DNA of 64,000 nt from Dendrobium chrysotoxum (lineage: Eukaryota > Streptophyta > Magnoliopsida > Asparagales > Orchidaceae). Below, piece by piece: positions 1 to 10,177 of this stretch. The position numbers and the translations under genes were made by a program. The stretch's first letter is position 1, and the number at the start of each line of letters is the position of its first letter. The stretch lies in NCBI GenBank assembly GCA_019925795.1, contig CM034313.1, positions 22,370,932 to 22,434,931 of the forward strand, in the 5' to 3' direction. The notes beneath the pieces are model-generated. The model ran no database searches, was not told where the DNA came from, and worked only from the letters and a program-made list of their open reading frames with translations.

Positions 1-664
1 GTTCAAAACCTTTGAAGAGACATTATAACCCATATAGATTAAAAAATCCTTTTCCTGGTGTGAAATATTTTTCATGTGAAATGTTAGGGCACATCTCCCA
101 CACATGTACTATTCATCATAGAACACATATTATGCGGAGAGCTAAGGTACATAAATCACAGCATATTACACATACATTTGGTTTTTCATTGCCAAGAGGT
201 GAACCCAAACATGTTTGGCTTCCCAAGTATAATGTTTGATCTGTTAATAGAAATGCTCTCATACAAGTCATCATGAGAGCATTTGGTACTAGATAGTGGA
301 TGTTCTAAGCATATGACTGGAGATACAAATTAATTTATAATGTTGGAAGCCAGGAATGGAGGCAAGGTAACACTAGGAGATAATACTACAAGGAAAGTGG
401 TAGGTACAAGTATGATTGGCAACAAGAATAATTTTTTTTATTAAAAATGTCTTATTGGTTGAAGGCCTAAAACATAACTTATTGAGCATTAGTCAGCTTT
501 GTGATAAAAGTTATAGTGTTAAATTTTTTCCCATAAGCTATATTATAATCCAAAATGAAATTGATATGTTACATGGTAATAGGGTAAATAATGTATATAT
601 GCTTGATTTAAATTTTATTAAATCTTCTAATGCTTTTTATCTCAAAATAAATACTAAAAAATTA
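1..664 (+). pseudogene. copia gag C-terminus and aspartic protease (decayed)
   Basis: The first 240 bases encode the end of gag. A CCHC-type zinc knuckle is present in part: the C-x3-GH-x4-C half is kept, but the first Cys is replaced by Tyr. The protease follows near 285-340 with the copia-type active site (LDSGC then SKHMTG). A one-base deletion just before the active site, seen by comparison with copy 2 at about 9795, puts it out of frame with gag. The fold continues with GKVTLGD and KNVLLVEGLKHNLLSISQLC, the standard junction of protease with the GAG-pre-integrase segment. The frame ends at a stop at 665. The product would cleave the Gag-Pol polyprotein in the virus-like particle. Confidence 0.85.
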
Positions 665-1660
665 TAGTTATGGCATAGAAGACTTTGACATGCAAGCATG
701 AAAAATCTTAGGAAGATTACCCAGAAAGAATTGGTTAGAGGGATACCCAAACTAAACTTCACTAAGGATCACCTGTGTGATGCATGTCAATTAGAGAAAT
801 AGGTGAAATCCACCTTTTATTCAATTAAAGATCTTAGAACATGCAAACCACTAGAAGTCATACATATGGATTTATTTGGACTGATTAGCCTTGTGAGTCT
901 AGGAGGTAAAGTTTTTGGGTTTATAATTATTGATGATTTTTTAAGATTCACTTGGGTCAAATTCTTATTTTATAAGAGTGAATCATTTGATGAATTTAGA
1001 AGTTTTTATACTTGGATTCAAAGAAAACTAGGGTGTGACATTTTATCAATTCAAAGTGATCATGGAGGAGAGTTTAAAAATGAAAAATTTGAGAATTTTT
1101 ATAAAGAACAAGGAATTGATCACAACTTTTAAGCACCTAGGACCCCTCAATAGAATGGGGTTGTCGAAAGAAAGAAAAGAACTTTAATAGAAGCCACTAA
1201 AGCCATGTTGGTAGAATATTAACTTCTAAAATATTTTTGATCTGAAGCGGTTAATATAGCATGTTATGTTTTGAGTAGGGTGAACATTAGATCCAAATTA
1301 AACAAGACACCATATGAACTTATTAAGGGTAGAACACCTAATCTTTAACATTTGCATATTTTTGGATGTAAGTTATTCATTCATAATAATGACAAAACTC
1401 CTTTAGAAAATTTTGATCCTAAATCTGATGAAGAAATTTTTCTGGGATATTCTAGTGTTGGCAAATCCTATAGGGTTTTTAACAAGAGAATGTTGGTAGT
1501 TGAGAATACCACACACGTAGTTTTTGATGAATCTAGCATTTTGGAAGAGCCAAGGTTGGAAGAAGACCATATTGAAGATATCTCCAAAGGAATTAAAAAG
1601 ACAAATTTGAAAGATAGTATTGGAATAGAAAACCCTTTACCTAGAGAATAGAAATTTTCT
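665..1660 (+). pseudogene. copia integrase (decayed)
   Basis: The GAG-pre-integrase motif (LWHRRL, then CDACQ of the HHCC zinc finger) lies at 670-790. The catalytic core spans about 850-1250. The DDE residues are all still readable: Asp in HMDLFG, Asp in QSDHGGEF and Glu in NGVVERK. Downstream, FGCK and the FLGYSSVGKSYRVFN block mark the conserved C-terminal part of plant copia integrases. At least six in-frame stops break it, several where a Gln (CAA/CAG) or Trp codon is expected. It is better conserved at the catalytic residues than copy 2, but cannot make a full protein. Confidence 0.88.
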
Positions 1661-1689
1661 AAGAATCACCCTAAAAAATTATTTTTAGG

Positions 1690-2640
1690 TGAACCAAGTG
1701 AGGGTATTAGAACTCGGCATGGACTTAACAAAGAAGTGAACCATTCTACATTTATATTAATGATTGAACCTACTAATATAAATCAAGCACTTTCGGATGA
1801 ATTTTTGATTTTGTTCATACAAGAATAATTGAATCAATTTGTTAGAAATGATATTTCAGAATTAATTGAAAGGCCTAAGGATCAAAGTGTTGTTGGAACT
1901 AAGTGGGTGTTCAAAAATAAAATGAGTGATTCAAGTATTGTGATTATAAATAAGATAAGATTGGTGGCCAAGAGGTATAATCAAATAAAAGGAATTAATT
2001 TTGAAGAACTTTTGCCCCTGTAGCCAGACTTGAAGTGATAAGGGTTTTACTAGCCTTTGCCTATTTTAAAGGTTTTAAATTGTATCAAATGGATGTTATG
2101 AGTGCCTTTTTTAATGGGGTGACACAAGAGGATGTTTATGTTGGGCAACCTCCAGGTTTTGAAAATTCAAAATTCCCAAGTCATGTGTTTAAATTGAAAA
2201 AGATATTGGATGAACTAAAATAACACCTATGGCTTTGTATAAGAGGTTAAGCACTTTCCTATTAGAAAGATCATTTGTTAAAGGAAGTATGGATACCACT
2301 CTCTTCTTAAAAAGGGTAGAAGATAACATACTCATTATTCAAATATATGTTGATGATATCTTGTTTTGATTGACCAATAAAAATCTTTGTGATGAATTTT
2401 CAAACATAATGAGTAGTGAATTTGAAATGAGTTTGATGGGAGATTTGAGTTATTTTATTGGTTTTAGCATAAAGAAAAATGAGGAAGGAACATTTCTTAG
2501 TAAGTCAAAGTATGTTAAGGACATACTCAAGAAATATGAAATGGATAATGTTAAATCAGTGAGTACACCAATGAGTTCCTCAGTGTAGTTAGATAAGGAT
2601 CCTAAGGGAAAATCTATTGATCAAAAGAAATTTAGAGGAA
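1690..2640 (+). pseudogene. copia reverse transcriptase, RVT_2 type (decayed)
   Basis: The RVT_2 start is recognisable in SVVGTKWVFKNKM at about 1890, followed by LVAKRYNQIKGINFEE, the FKLYQMDVMSAFFNG block and PPGFENS. The catalytic box reads YVDDILF at about 2347-2367 and is followed directly by a stop. A small deletion near 2215 removes the conserved GLKQAPRAW segment present in copy 2 (about 11728). Downstream, FEMSLMGDLSYFIGFSIK and STPMSSS are normal. There is a frameshift at about 2020. The role was cDNA synthesis in the particle. Confidence 0.88.
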
Positions 2641-3161
2641 TAATTGGATCATTGCTTTACTTGACTGCTAGCAGACCAGATATCATCTTTAATGTTTATT
2701 TGTGTGCTAGATTTCAAGATGATCCAAATGAATCACATCTAACTCCTGTTAAAAAAATTTTAAGATATCTTTTGGGAACTCAAAACTTAGGGATTTGGTA
2801 TCCTAGGCGCAACTCATCTTTTAAAATCATTGGATATTTTAATTCAAATTTTGTAGGATGTAGGGTTGATCAGAAAAGTACTTTTGGAACTTATTAATTC
2901 ATAGGAAACTCTTTAGTTTCTTGGTCTAATAGAAATAAAATTTAGTAGCTCTGTCTACTACTGAAGTAGAATACATTACCTTAGGTTGTTGTATAGCATA
3001 GGTTCTTTGGTTAAAATAATAACTGATTGACTTACAGAGAAATTGAATTACATCATGTTACTATAGAGAATCAACTTGCAGACATTTTCACAAAATCACT
3101 GGATTTTGAAATGTTTAGCACTTTAAGAACCAGATTAGGTGTTATTGATCATAATGCTTAA
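2641..3161 (+). pseudogene. copia RNase H (decayed, internal deletion)
   Basis: The linker GSLLYLTASRPDI leads into RNase H remnants at about 2830-3000, ending with the typical LADIFTKSL motif near 3085. Compared with copy 2 (12150-12804), about 155 bp are missing around 3030, including a central part of the fold. The pol frame ends at the TAA at 3159-3161. Confidence 0.85.
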
Positions 3162-3829
3162 AATTAAATTCTATAAATTGACTTTGTAATGTATTGATGT
3201 ATTTGTTTGTTAGTGTTTGATTGGTTGTTAATGTTTGGTTGTTTCATTAGTTATGTGTGTTTCTCTTTGGTTAGACTGTATTGTTGGTTTTATTTTTAAT
3301 TGATGCATATTATTAATTTTTGAGTGACTGATTTTTGAAAAAGAAAAAGTTTTTCCCTGGCTTATTTTAAGAGTATTATTCATACTATACGAAAGGTTTT
3401 CATACTGTATGAATTTTGTAGCATGCACAGATGAAGTGCAATTTCGTATGTACGATCCAGTAGTTAGTTTCTCATGTGGTCGAACCAAACCTTCCTAAAA
3501 TGATCTTTAATATTCAAATTATCCCGGATGAACACTTATTTGTATGTATGATCATGTGGTCAAAAGCCTATATGAAATTACTCATCAGGAGTGGCAGTTT
3601 AAGAAAAGTCATTTCATTTTTTGTTGTTTCTATTCGTATGTATGAAAAATATTTCATCTCGTACGATTTCAATATCATACGTACAATATAAATTTTGTAT
3701 TGTACGATAAGGTCACTTTCTTTAAATTGAAATCCATTTGTTGAGTTTTTCTTCACCAATCACTTTTAATCTTGAATTTTCCTGAGTTTAAACTTTCCAA
3801 ATAATAAGTAGTAGCAAGAGGGCACGTCT
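3162..3829 (+). repeat. pol-to-extra-ORF spacer with recurring GTACGAT-type palindromic motifs
   Basis: This is noncoding sequence between pol and the extra frame. From about 3365 it carries many short variants of CATACTGTACGAT and its reverse complement, for example near 3384, 3400, 3446, 3635, 3660, 3675 and 3705. The same motif family fills part of the LTR (6590-7130). Copy 2 matches this spacer only up to about 13065. Confidence 0.6.
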
Positions 3830-4804
3830 TTCTAGATGATCTTCCTCTTGTACTAGAGAAGTAGATGATAAGTTCCTTTCTAAGGAGAATGAGGAAGCCT
3901 TCTTTCGGTATTTTACATCCAAAATAATCCCTTCTCGACTCCTCATTCAGAGTGACATCAATTTTTCTATCATGCCCCTATTGTCTTAACCCAATTTTCC
4001 TTTAACCTTACCTTGATTTACGCCTACCATCATGAAACTTTTCAAATGTTTCATGCAAACATGAAAATGAGTCAAGATCAGACTAGGATGACCTCTTATG
4101 TATTTAACTAATGAGTTGAAATAACAAAGAAAGATCTAGGGAATTTTCTTCACGTTAGGACTGTAGGAGTTAGAGCACATACAATGACCTCTAGAGTAGA
4201 TTATGATTGGATGGATGTAAACCTAACTCTTAGAGGTGTTGAATAATTGAGCTATCTTCCTCGTATCTATACCCTAAATACGAATGCTAGGATCATCCAG
4301 CACATGTTGAGAACCTTTATAATTTTGAAAGCTGGTGATCGTATAAATTTAACTCCTCTCTTATCTATTGTCACATACTTGATCATGACCAAAACTCCTA
4401 TTGATGAAGCCCAAGTAATCATGGAATACATCTACAAACTTTCTGATATTGGACTTCCTTACAGTAGGAGGATAAAAAATGTGGCCTTAGGACATTTAGT
4501 TACCTATATTCTGGAAAAGAAGTACAACCTGATCCATCTTGAACCTCCAACTAAACTTTCTGTTTGCTTTACCTATGCCTCTTTCTATGCACTCTTTGGG
4601 TGGGATCAAATTTCTGAGGGAGAAGATTTCAAGGGAGAAGAAGCAACCCCTGCACCTGCACCAAGACCCGATCAGAATTTCTACCAAGAAATGGTCCCGT
4701 ATTTTGGCACACTGGAAACTCATTTAAATCAATGCTTTTTTCAAATTGAGAATCACCTGAACCAGCAGGATGCTAGATACAATGAGGATATGGTTTGGAT
4801 CTGA
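3830..4804 (+). pseudogene. env-like / additional ORF downstream of copia pol
   Basis: A degraded reading frame sits in the position of the extra ORF of SIRE-type elements. Its best-preserved part is the 185-codon frame from 4247 to 4804. Upstream in the same frame, across a stop at about 4243, coding-like sequence continues (TMTSRVDYDWMDVNLTLRGVE). The C-terminal part has a Pro/Ala-rich linker (near 4650) followed by a Gln/Asn-rich, probably helical segment. I see no convincing signal peptide or fusion-peptide-like segment, and the middle is not strongly hydrophobic. Calling it an envelope gene would therefore be inference from position only; additional ORF of unknown role is safer. Confidence 0.55.
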
Positions 4805-6240
4805 GGGTGAATTGACTCGGTCAATACTAATGTAGCTATAATTAATAGCTACTTTATGGTGTTCAACCCTCAGCCACCTCCAGATCAAGGTCCCTTAGGA
4901 TATTAGTTGTACTTCTATGTTGTAGTTACTGATGAGTTTTTGTACTTATTGTTGAGTTGTTTTCCTATAATTTCACTGATTTCATGTGTTAGTGTCTTCA
5001 TGCTGTTGTTCTTTTATTTCTAGGATAATATTTTTTTTAAAGATGTGTTTGTATGTGTTTAAATGATGAATGAAAAGATGGAATGTTGTTTTGATGTATA
5101 TTGCATTTTCTCTTCTTGAAATGTTTATGTTTTTGGAGTTAAATCATTTGTAGTTGATCTATTGAATGAAATTTTTAAACTACTTTGCTCTAAAATTAAT
5201 TTCCTTGTAAATTTAATCTCTCAAAATTTTAAATTACATTATGACTGGATGTTGATTAGAAGATCAATTTCATATTTTTATAGACAAGTAGTACTTAGCT
5301 AAAACTATTACAAAAATAAATATTATATTTTTATTTTATTTCTTTTTTTAATGTATTTATCTTTATTAATTATTGAAATTTGTGTTAATGATTTATTGAT
5401 TTTGGAAAGACTGAAAATTTAAAAAGATGCACAAAACGTGTCAAACAAAAAAATGCGCAACGTTCGCCAAATTCAAAAGAGGCACAAAATAAGCCTAAAC
5501 TGAAAAGATGCATAAAGTGTGCCACAAAACATTGAAAAGATGTGCGATGTCGCCAATTGAGAAATTCATACTAATTTTTCCTTTGTCATTATATCTTGTA
5601 TACAAATCCATATAATTGGCAATAATCTTCACTATTTAATAAAAAATTGATTAATCTTTATTTCATCATTTTTGTAATAATTATTTTTATTTGATTTGTC
5701 TAGAACGAACAGTGAACCTGGTTGACTTTTCTTATCCTAATTGTTCTTTGATTTAGGATTTGAGTTTTTCTTTTAAACATTAGAAAGTTAATTTTGTATT
5801 TGCAATTGCTTTAAAATCTTTTTCTTCTTTTTCAACTATTTTGATTTATTCTTCAAAACCTATGTTTTCATGAGGTACTTCCCTTTTTGTTATTTTCAAA
5901 AGGGGGAGTCATATTATTATTTCATGTTATTGTTTGATCATGAGTTATTGTTTGATGTTTTATTTATTTTTGTATTTGTTAATATATGTGTTGTTTAATG
6001 TATGTGTATATGATTAATGTTTAATGTGTATTTAATTTAGTGATATGTGTAGTGTGATGTATGTAGTTGTATTATTATTATTATTGTTTGTTGTGTATTT
6101 TGTATTATTTTATTTCTTTTTGAGTTTTGGGAACTTCATTTGAGGAATCCCGTATTTTAAATTGGTCATTCATTTAGGGGGAGCTTAGGAGAAAAATTTG
6201 TTTACGTGTTAACTCAAATAATAATTATTTTGTCATAAAC
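4805..6240 (+). other. 3' noncoding region of copia copy 1, with polypurine-like tracts
   Basis: This AT-rich sequence has no coding support. Two internal GGGGGAG tracts (about 5899-5908 and 6176-6183) precede the PPT next to the LTR. Between 5410 and 5560, the phrase AAAGATGCACAAAACGTG and variants recur three or four times at about 45-bp spacing. Several plant SIRE-type elements are known to have more than one PPT in this region. Confidence 0.6.
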
Positions 6241-6255
6241 AAAAAAGGGGGAGAT
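6241..6255 (+). other. polypurine tract of copia copy 1
   Basis: The run AAAAAAGGGGGAGA lies directly upstream of the LTR start. It is the expected primer site for plus-strand DNA synthesis and fixes the LTR boundary at 6256. Confidence 0.8.
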
Positions 6256-6589
6256 TATTGCAACATAGTTTTTAAAACTATATTTTTATATTATATGAGT
6301 TTTTAATGATGCCAAAATATTATTGTGTTGATTACCGCTTCTCTTAACATATATTGGATATATTTTATTTGTATTATTTGTGTGTACTAACATTTCAGAG
6401 AAATCATTCTCTAGACTGCCAAAGATTTTAAGATAGATTAGACTAGGATTTTATGTTATGAAGTCTATATTTTTCTATTTTTCTTGAGTTTGAGAGAGTG
6501 TGATTGTAATTAGGTAAATGTGTATGCACACACTGGGGAAGTGATTAAAAACTTAATTTTTTAAAACTAATTGTAATGTACGATTTTAA

Positions 6590-7130
6590 ATTCATAATGG
6601 ACGGTTTGACATGGTATTTCCTCCCAAAATGAAGTTAATCAAATCATGCTAGGAAATTTTTTAAGCGCTGTTTGTACTGTATGATCCTTGGTTCGTACAG
6701 ACGATTCACAGAGTACAAAATGGATGCATACCAGATCATCCCAAATGAACTTGCAATTTTTTGATCTATTCATATTGTACGATTTTATCTTTATCTTGTA
6801 TGATTTATGTTCGTATAGATAATTCACATAGTACAAAATGGTGTTGTCCACTTTATACCAAGGAAGGCATGATTTGTTTAAATTATTCATACTGTACGAT
6901 GTGGGGTTCATATAAATGACTGATAGAGTGCAAAATGAGGTTCGTACAAGATCATACCAGATGAATGAGTTCTTTTTTAAACTATTTATACTATATGGTG
7001 TCAGTTCATACAAATGACTGACAGAGTACGAAATCAGGTTCATACAGGATCGTACCGGATGAATGAGTTCAATTTTGAACTATTCATACGTACGATCATC
7101 AATCATACTGTACGTTCGAAGTTCGTTCAA
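6590..7130 (+). repeat. degenerate tandem repeats (about 95-110 bp) in copia LTR
   Basis: About five diverged units occur, each with a CATACTGTACGAT-like start, a GTTCGTACA/GTTCATACA segment, GA(C/T)TGACAGAGTACAAAATG and ACCAGATGAATGAGTTC. The clearest neighbouring units begin near 6884 and 6977. The array sits upstream of the TATA box, where LTR enhancers usually lie. It explains the long antisense frame over 6639-7043, which is not a gene. Confidence 0.65.
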
Positions 7131-7171
7131 CTTGAAACTTCTGTTTTCTAGACAATTTTTCTTGTCCTTCA

Positions 7172-7179
7172 TATATAAG
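7172..7179 (+). promoter_or_regulatory. putative TATA box of the copia LTR
   Basis: TATATAAG stands in a less AT-rich context than the surroundings and upstream of the minisatellite leader. A start site about 30 bp downstream (near 7205) would be usual. The assignment rests on motif and position only. Confidence 0.5.
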
Positions 7180-7401
7180 TGTCCAAAAACTGACGATCTG
7201 TGGATCTTGCTGCAAATTTCTCTTTAGTGTGCCTTAGGAGTGTGTTTGGGAGAGTGTCTTGAGATTAAAATGTGAGAGATCTTATGAGAGGGATTTGGGA
7301 GGGGATTCATAAAGTTTCCCAACGATGAGGATCTCTTATTTATTCTTCATAGTTCTTCCCTACTTCCTTGAAGACTCTTAAGAGAAGATTTTCAAAGGAG
7401 A

Positions 7402-7595
7402 TCGGGTTCTCTGCCTTCACCAGGAGGGTGAAAAGGGACATCGGTTCTATGTCATCACCATGAGGGTAAGAAGGGATGTTGGAACTCTGCCATCACCAGG
7501 AGGGTGAGAAAGGATAGTGGGTTCTCTGCCTTCACCAGAAGGGTAAAAAAGGGCTTGGTTCTCCGCCACACCGGGTTGGTGGAAGAGAGTTTGTA
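7402..7595 (+). repeat. 39-bp hairpin-forming minisatellite in the copia LTR
   Basis: Five units start at about 7402, 7441, 7480, 7519 and 7557. Each has the form GGTTCTCTGCCTTCACCA followed by GGAGGGTGAAAAGG. In unit 1, TTCACC and GGTGAA are complementary around a 5-base loop; later units keep most of the pairing. A further small CCACC/GGTGG pair follows at about 7594-7610. If transcription starts near 7205, all would be in the RNA leader. Confidence 0.75.
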
Positions 7596-7869
7596 AGGGA
7601 TTCCCCACCTTATTGTGGTGGTAAAAGGAGAGATACTATTAAGTAGTGCAATACCTGGAGAAGGAGTCTCGAGAGTGTGGATGTAGGTCTAGTTGGACCA
7701 AACCACTATAAAATTTGGTCTCTTCTGTTTCTTTACTTTTACTACTTTTTATTTTTTCTGCATTTTTAATTTTTATGGTTGAAAAATATCTTTATAAAAA
7801 TTTATTATTATGCTCAAAATATTTAATCAATTTTCTAAATAATCAAGAATTTTTAAAATTATTAATTCA

Positions 7870-7886
7870 CCCCCCCCCCCCCCCCC
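7870..7886 (+). repeat. poly-C run of 17 near the LTR 3' end
   Basis: An uninterrupted run of 17 C lies 55 bp before the LTR end. A C-run at this place is common in SIRE-type LTRs, but its length here may be unreliable because of replication or sequencing slippage. Confidence 0.8.
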
Positions 7887-7943
7887 TCTTGGTTAGCCTT
7901 AGGACAATTGCATTAGGTTTAACAACCTACTTGAACTTTCAGG

Positions 7944-7955
7944 TGGTATCAGAGT
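7944..7955 (+). other. primer binding site, initiator tRNA-Met type (copia copy 2)
   Basis: TGGTATCAGAGT follows the LTR end CTTTCA by two bases. It matches the usual plant copia PBS TGGTATCAGAGC, complementary to the 3' end of initiator tRNA-Met, with one change at the last base. It proves that the LTR at 6256-7941 serves as a 5' LTR for the sequence to its right. Confidence 0.88.
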
Positions 7956-8001
7956 GCTTATTTCAAAAATTAAAGTTTAGATTACTTTTTAAAAAATAAT
8001 T

Positions 8002-9432
8002 TTGGCTAATTTTGGAAATCTTAATACTCCTGAATGATATTCGATCACTAGACTACCTTTATTTGATAATATTCTATTTGACTTTCAGAAAACTTGCATG
8101 TATACTTTTCTGCAATCACTTGACTATCTTATATAGATGTTAGTACAGGATGGTTACACTACTCCTACTAGACTCATTGATGGTATTAGAATTGAAACAC
8201 AATTTGCTGATTAGACATTAGAGGAAAAAGATTTAGCTCAATTAAATGCAAAATATTTAGATAGTTTTTTCTGTGCTCTTAAATCTGAAGACTATATACG
8301 TGTTTTAACCTGTAAAATTGAAAAAAAAAATTGGAATGGACTTTGCATTACATATGAAGAAACTAATGAAGTGAAATAATCTAGATTGAATATTTTATTA
8401 CATGACTATGAATTTTTTCACATGAAATTGAATGAATCAATTAGTGACATGTATACTCATTTTACACAGATAATCACCTAATTGGATTCTTTAGGTAGGG
8501 AACTAATGAATTCTAAAAAATTAAATAAAATCCTATATTGTTTACCTACTGCTTATGATGTAAAGATAACTGTCATAACTAAGTCAAAGGACTTAAATGT
8601 TTATTCTATTGATAATCTGCTTGGATCACTTATTGCTTACTAGCAAGGAGTGACTCAAAGATAGATTGATGCAGGTGACAAGCAGAAAGAGAAAAATATT
8701 ACATTGAAAGTGGATGACTTGGAGAGTGATCAGTCACAGCATGAGGATGAAGATGATATTGCACTCATGACGAGGCAATTTAAAAGTAGGAGACGTTAGC
8801 AATGGAATAAAGGTAAGTTCCACAAAAATACAAAAGCTTTTAACGATGTAATTTATTATGAATGCAGGAAGCTTGGACATATTATATTTGATTTCCTGAA
8901 TCTCAAAGCCAATCCTAACAAAGAGCAAATTGAGGAGAAAACTAATGTAAGGAAGGGCAAGAAGAGACTACAAAGAACATTCTGGGTAGACTCAACATCA
9001 GATACCTTAGAAATAGAAGCAGAGGAAGAAGTCACTAACTTGTACTTAATGGCAGACAACCTTGATCACTCAGATCAATTAGATCAAGAGGAGGTATGTG
9101 ATTTATCCTATGATGAATTATTTGAAGTTTCTGAGAAAATCCATATTACATATAGGAAACTCAAAAAGCTGCATGTTAAGTTGAACAAAGAATTTTTGAA
9201 TTTACAAAAAGAGCATGAAATCCTTAGGAATATTCACGCGTCAATTGATAGCAACCATATGAGCTTATTGGATGAATTCAATGATTTGAACAAAAAGCAT
9301 GAACTCTTGAAATCATCACACACAGAACTTGAAAATTATTGTAAAGTTTTTTTGGAAGAAGCTGAACATAAAGAAATTAATTTGAGAATCAAAATTTTAA
9401 TGTTGAGAAATAGAAACTCATATTTAGAATAA
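8002..9432 (+). pseudogene. copia Gag (decayed), with C-terminal coiled-coil segment
   Basis: The frame appears to begin at 8002, where ATG is expected but TTG stands. It reads ANFGNLNTPE, then a UBN2/retrotransposon-gag-like core (RLPLFDNIL; TFLQSLDYLI before a stop at 8134; MLVQDGYTTP). Some seven in-frame stops follow. At about 8850-8900 a zinc knuckle is recognisable (YYECRKLGH) but has Tyr for the first Cys and Phe for the last, so zinc binding is lost. From 9040 a 130-codon open stretch is rich in Leu, Glu and Lys with heptad-like spacing and probably forms a coiled coil. It is followed by the same segment with which copy 1 begins. Confidence 0.82.
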
Positions 9433-10177
9433 AAAATGAAGGCTATTATGGAAAATAGACCAACACCCACACTTGAACAATTCTATGAGTCCAAGCAAAA
9501 GGATATAAGTTCAAAACCTAGGAAGAGACATTATAACCCATATAGATTAAAAAATCCTTTTCCTGGTGTGAAATATTTTCATATAAAATATTAGGACACA
9601 TCTCTCACACATGTACTATTCATCATAGAACACATCTTATGTGGAGAGCTAAGGTGCATAAATTACAGCATATCACATATGCATCTGGTTTATCATTGCC
9701 AAGAGGTGAACCCAAACTTGTTTGGGTTCCCAAGTCTAAAATTTGATCTTTTTGTAGAAACACTCTCATATAAGTCCTCATGAGAGCATTTGGTACCTGG
9801 ACAGTGGATGTTCAAAGTATATGACAGGAGATGCAAATCAATTTATAACACTGGAAGCCATGAATGGAGGCAGGGTAACACTAGGAGATAATACCACAAG
9901 AAAAGTGGTAGGTACAAGTATAATTGACAACACGAATAAATTTTTTATTAAAAATGTATTATTAGTTGAAGGCTTAAAATATAACTTTTTGAGCATTAGT
10001 AAGCTTTGTGATTAAGGTTATAGTGTTAAATTTTTTCCCATAAGCTGCATTATAAGCCAAAATGAAATTGATATGTTGTATGGTAATAGGGTAAAGATTG
10101 TATATATGCTTAATTTGAATTTTGTTAAATTTTCTAATATTTTTTGTCTCAAAATAATCACGGATGAATCATGCTTA
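9433..10177 (+). pseudogene. copia gag end and protease, copy 2 (decayed)
   Basis: The gag tail carries a frameshift near 9585 relative to copy 1, which breaks its second zinc knuckle. The protease active site reads WYLDSGCSKYMTGDANQFI at about 9796-9850 and is intact here, unlike in copy 1. The open part from 9821 runs to a stop at 10013. Only the active-site region can be judged intact. Confidence 0.85.

Larger units (their letters stand above)
1..7941 (+). mobile_element. SIRE-like Ty1/copia retrotransposon, copy 1, 5'-truncated by the window edge
   Basis: The order is gag end, protease, integrase, RT, RNase H, extra ORF, polypurine tracts, LTR. Protease-integrase-RT order is diagnostic of Ty1/copia. 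The extra frame downstream of pol, repeated GGGGGA polypurine tracts and an initiator-Met PBS after the LTR fit the SIRE/Maximus lineage. The 5' LTR and most of gag lie left of the window. The copy is dead: many in-frame stops, frameshifts and a roughly 155-bp deletion in RNase H relative to copy 2. Its 3' LTR is also the only LTR in front of copy 2. Confidence 0.9.
6256..7941 (+). repeat. copia LTR shared by copies 1 and 2
   Basis: It is bounded on the left by the PPT and on the right by CTTTCA and the PBS, about 1.69 kb. The expected 5'-TG is TA here (TATTGCAAC), a single transition. It acts as 3' LTR of copy 1 and 5' LTR of copy 2. Contents in order are a degenerate repeat array with GTAC motifs, a TATA box at 7172, a 39-bp minisatellite at 7402-7595 and a poly-C run. 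No second LTR of this family is in the window, so its age cannot be estimated here. Confidence 0.85.

Noticed and set aside
6639..7043. 134-codon antisense frame in the copia LTR
   Set aside because: It lies on the degenerate tandem repeats; the peptide is a translated repeat.
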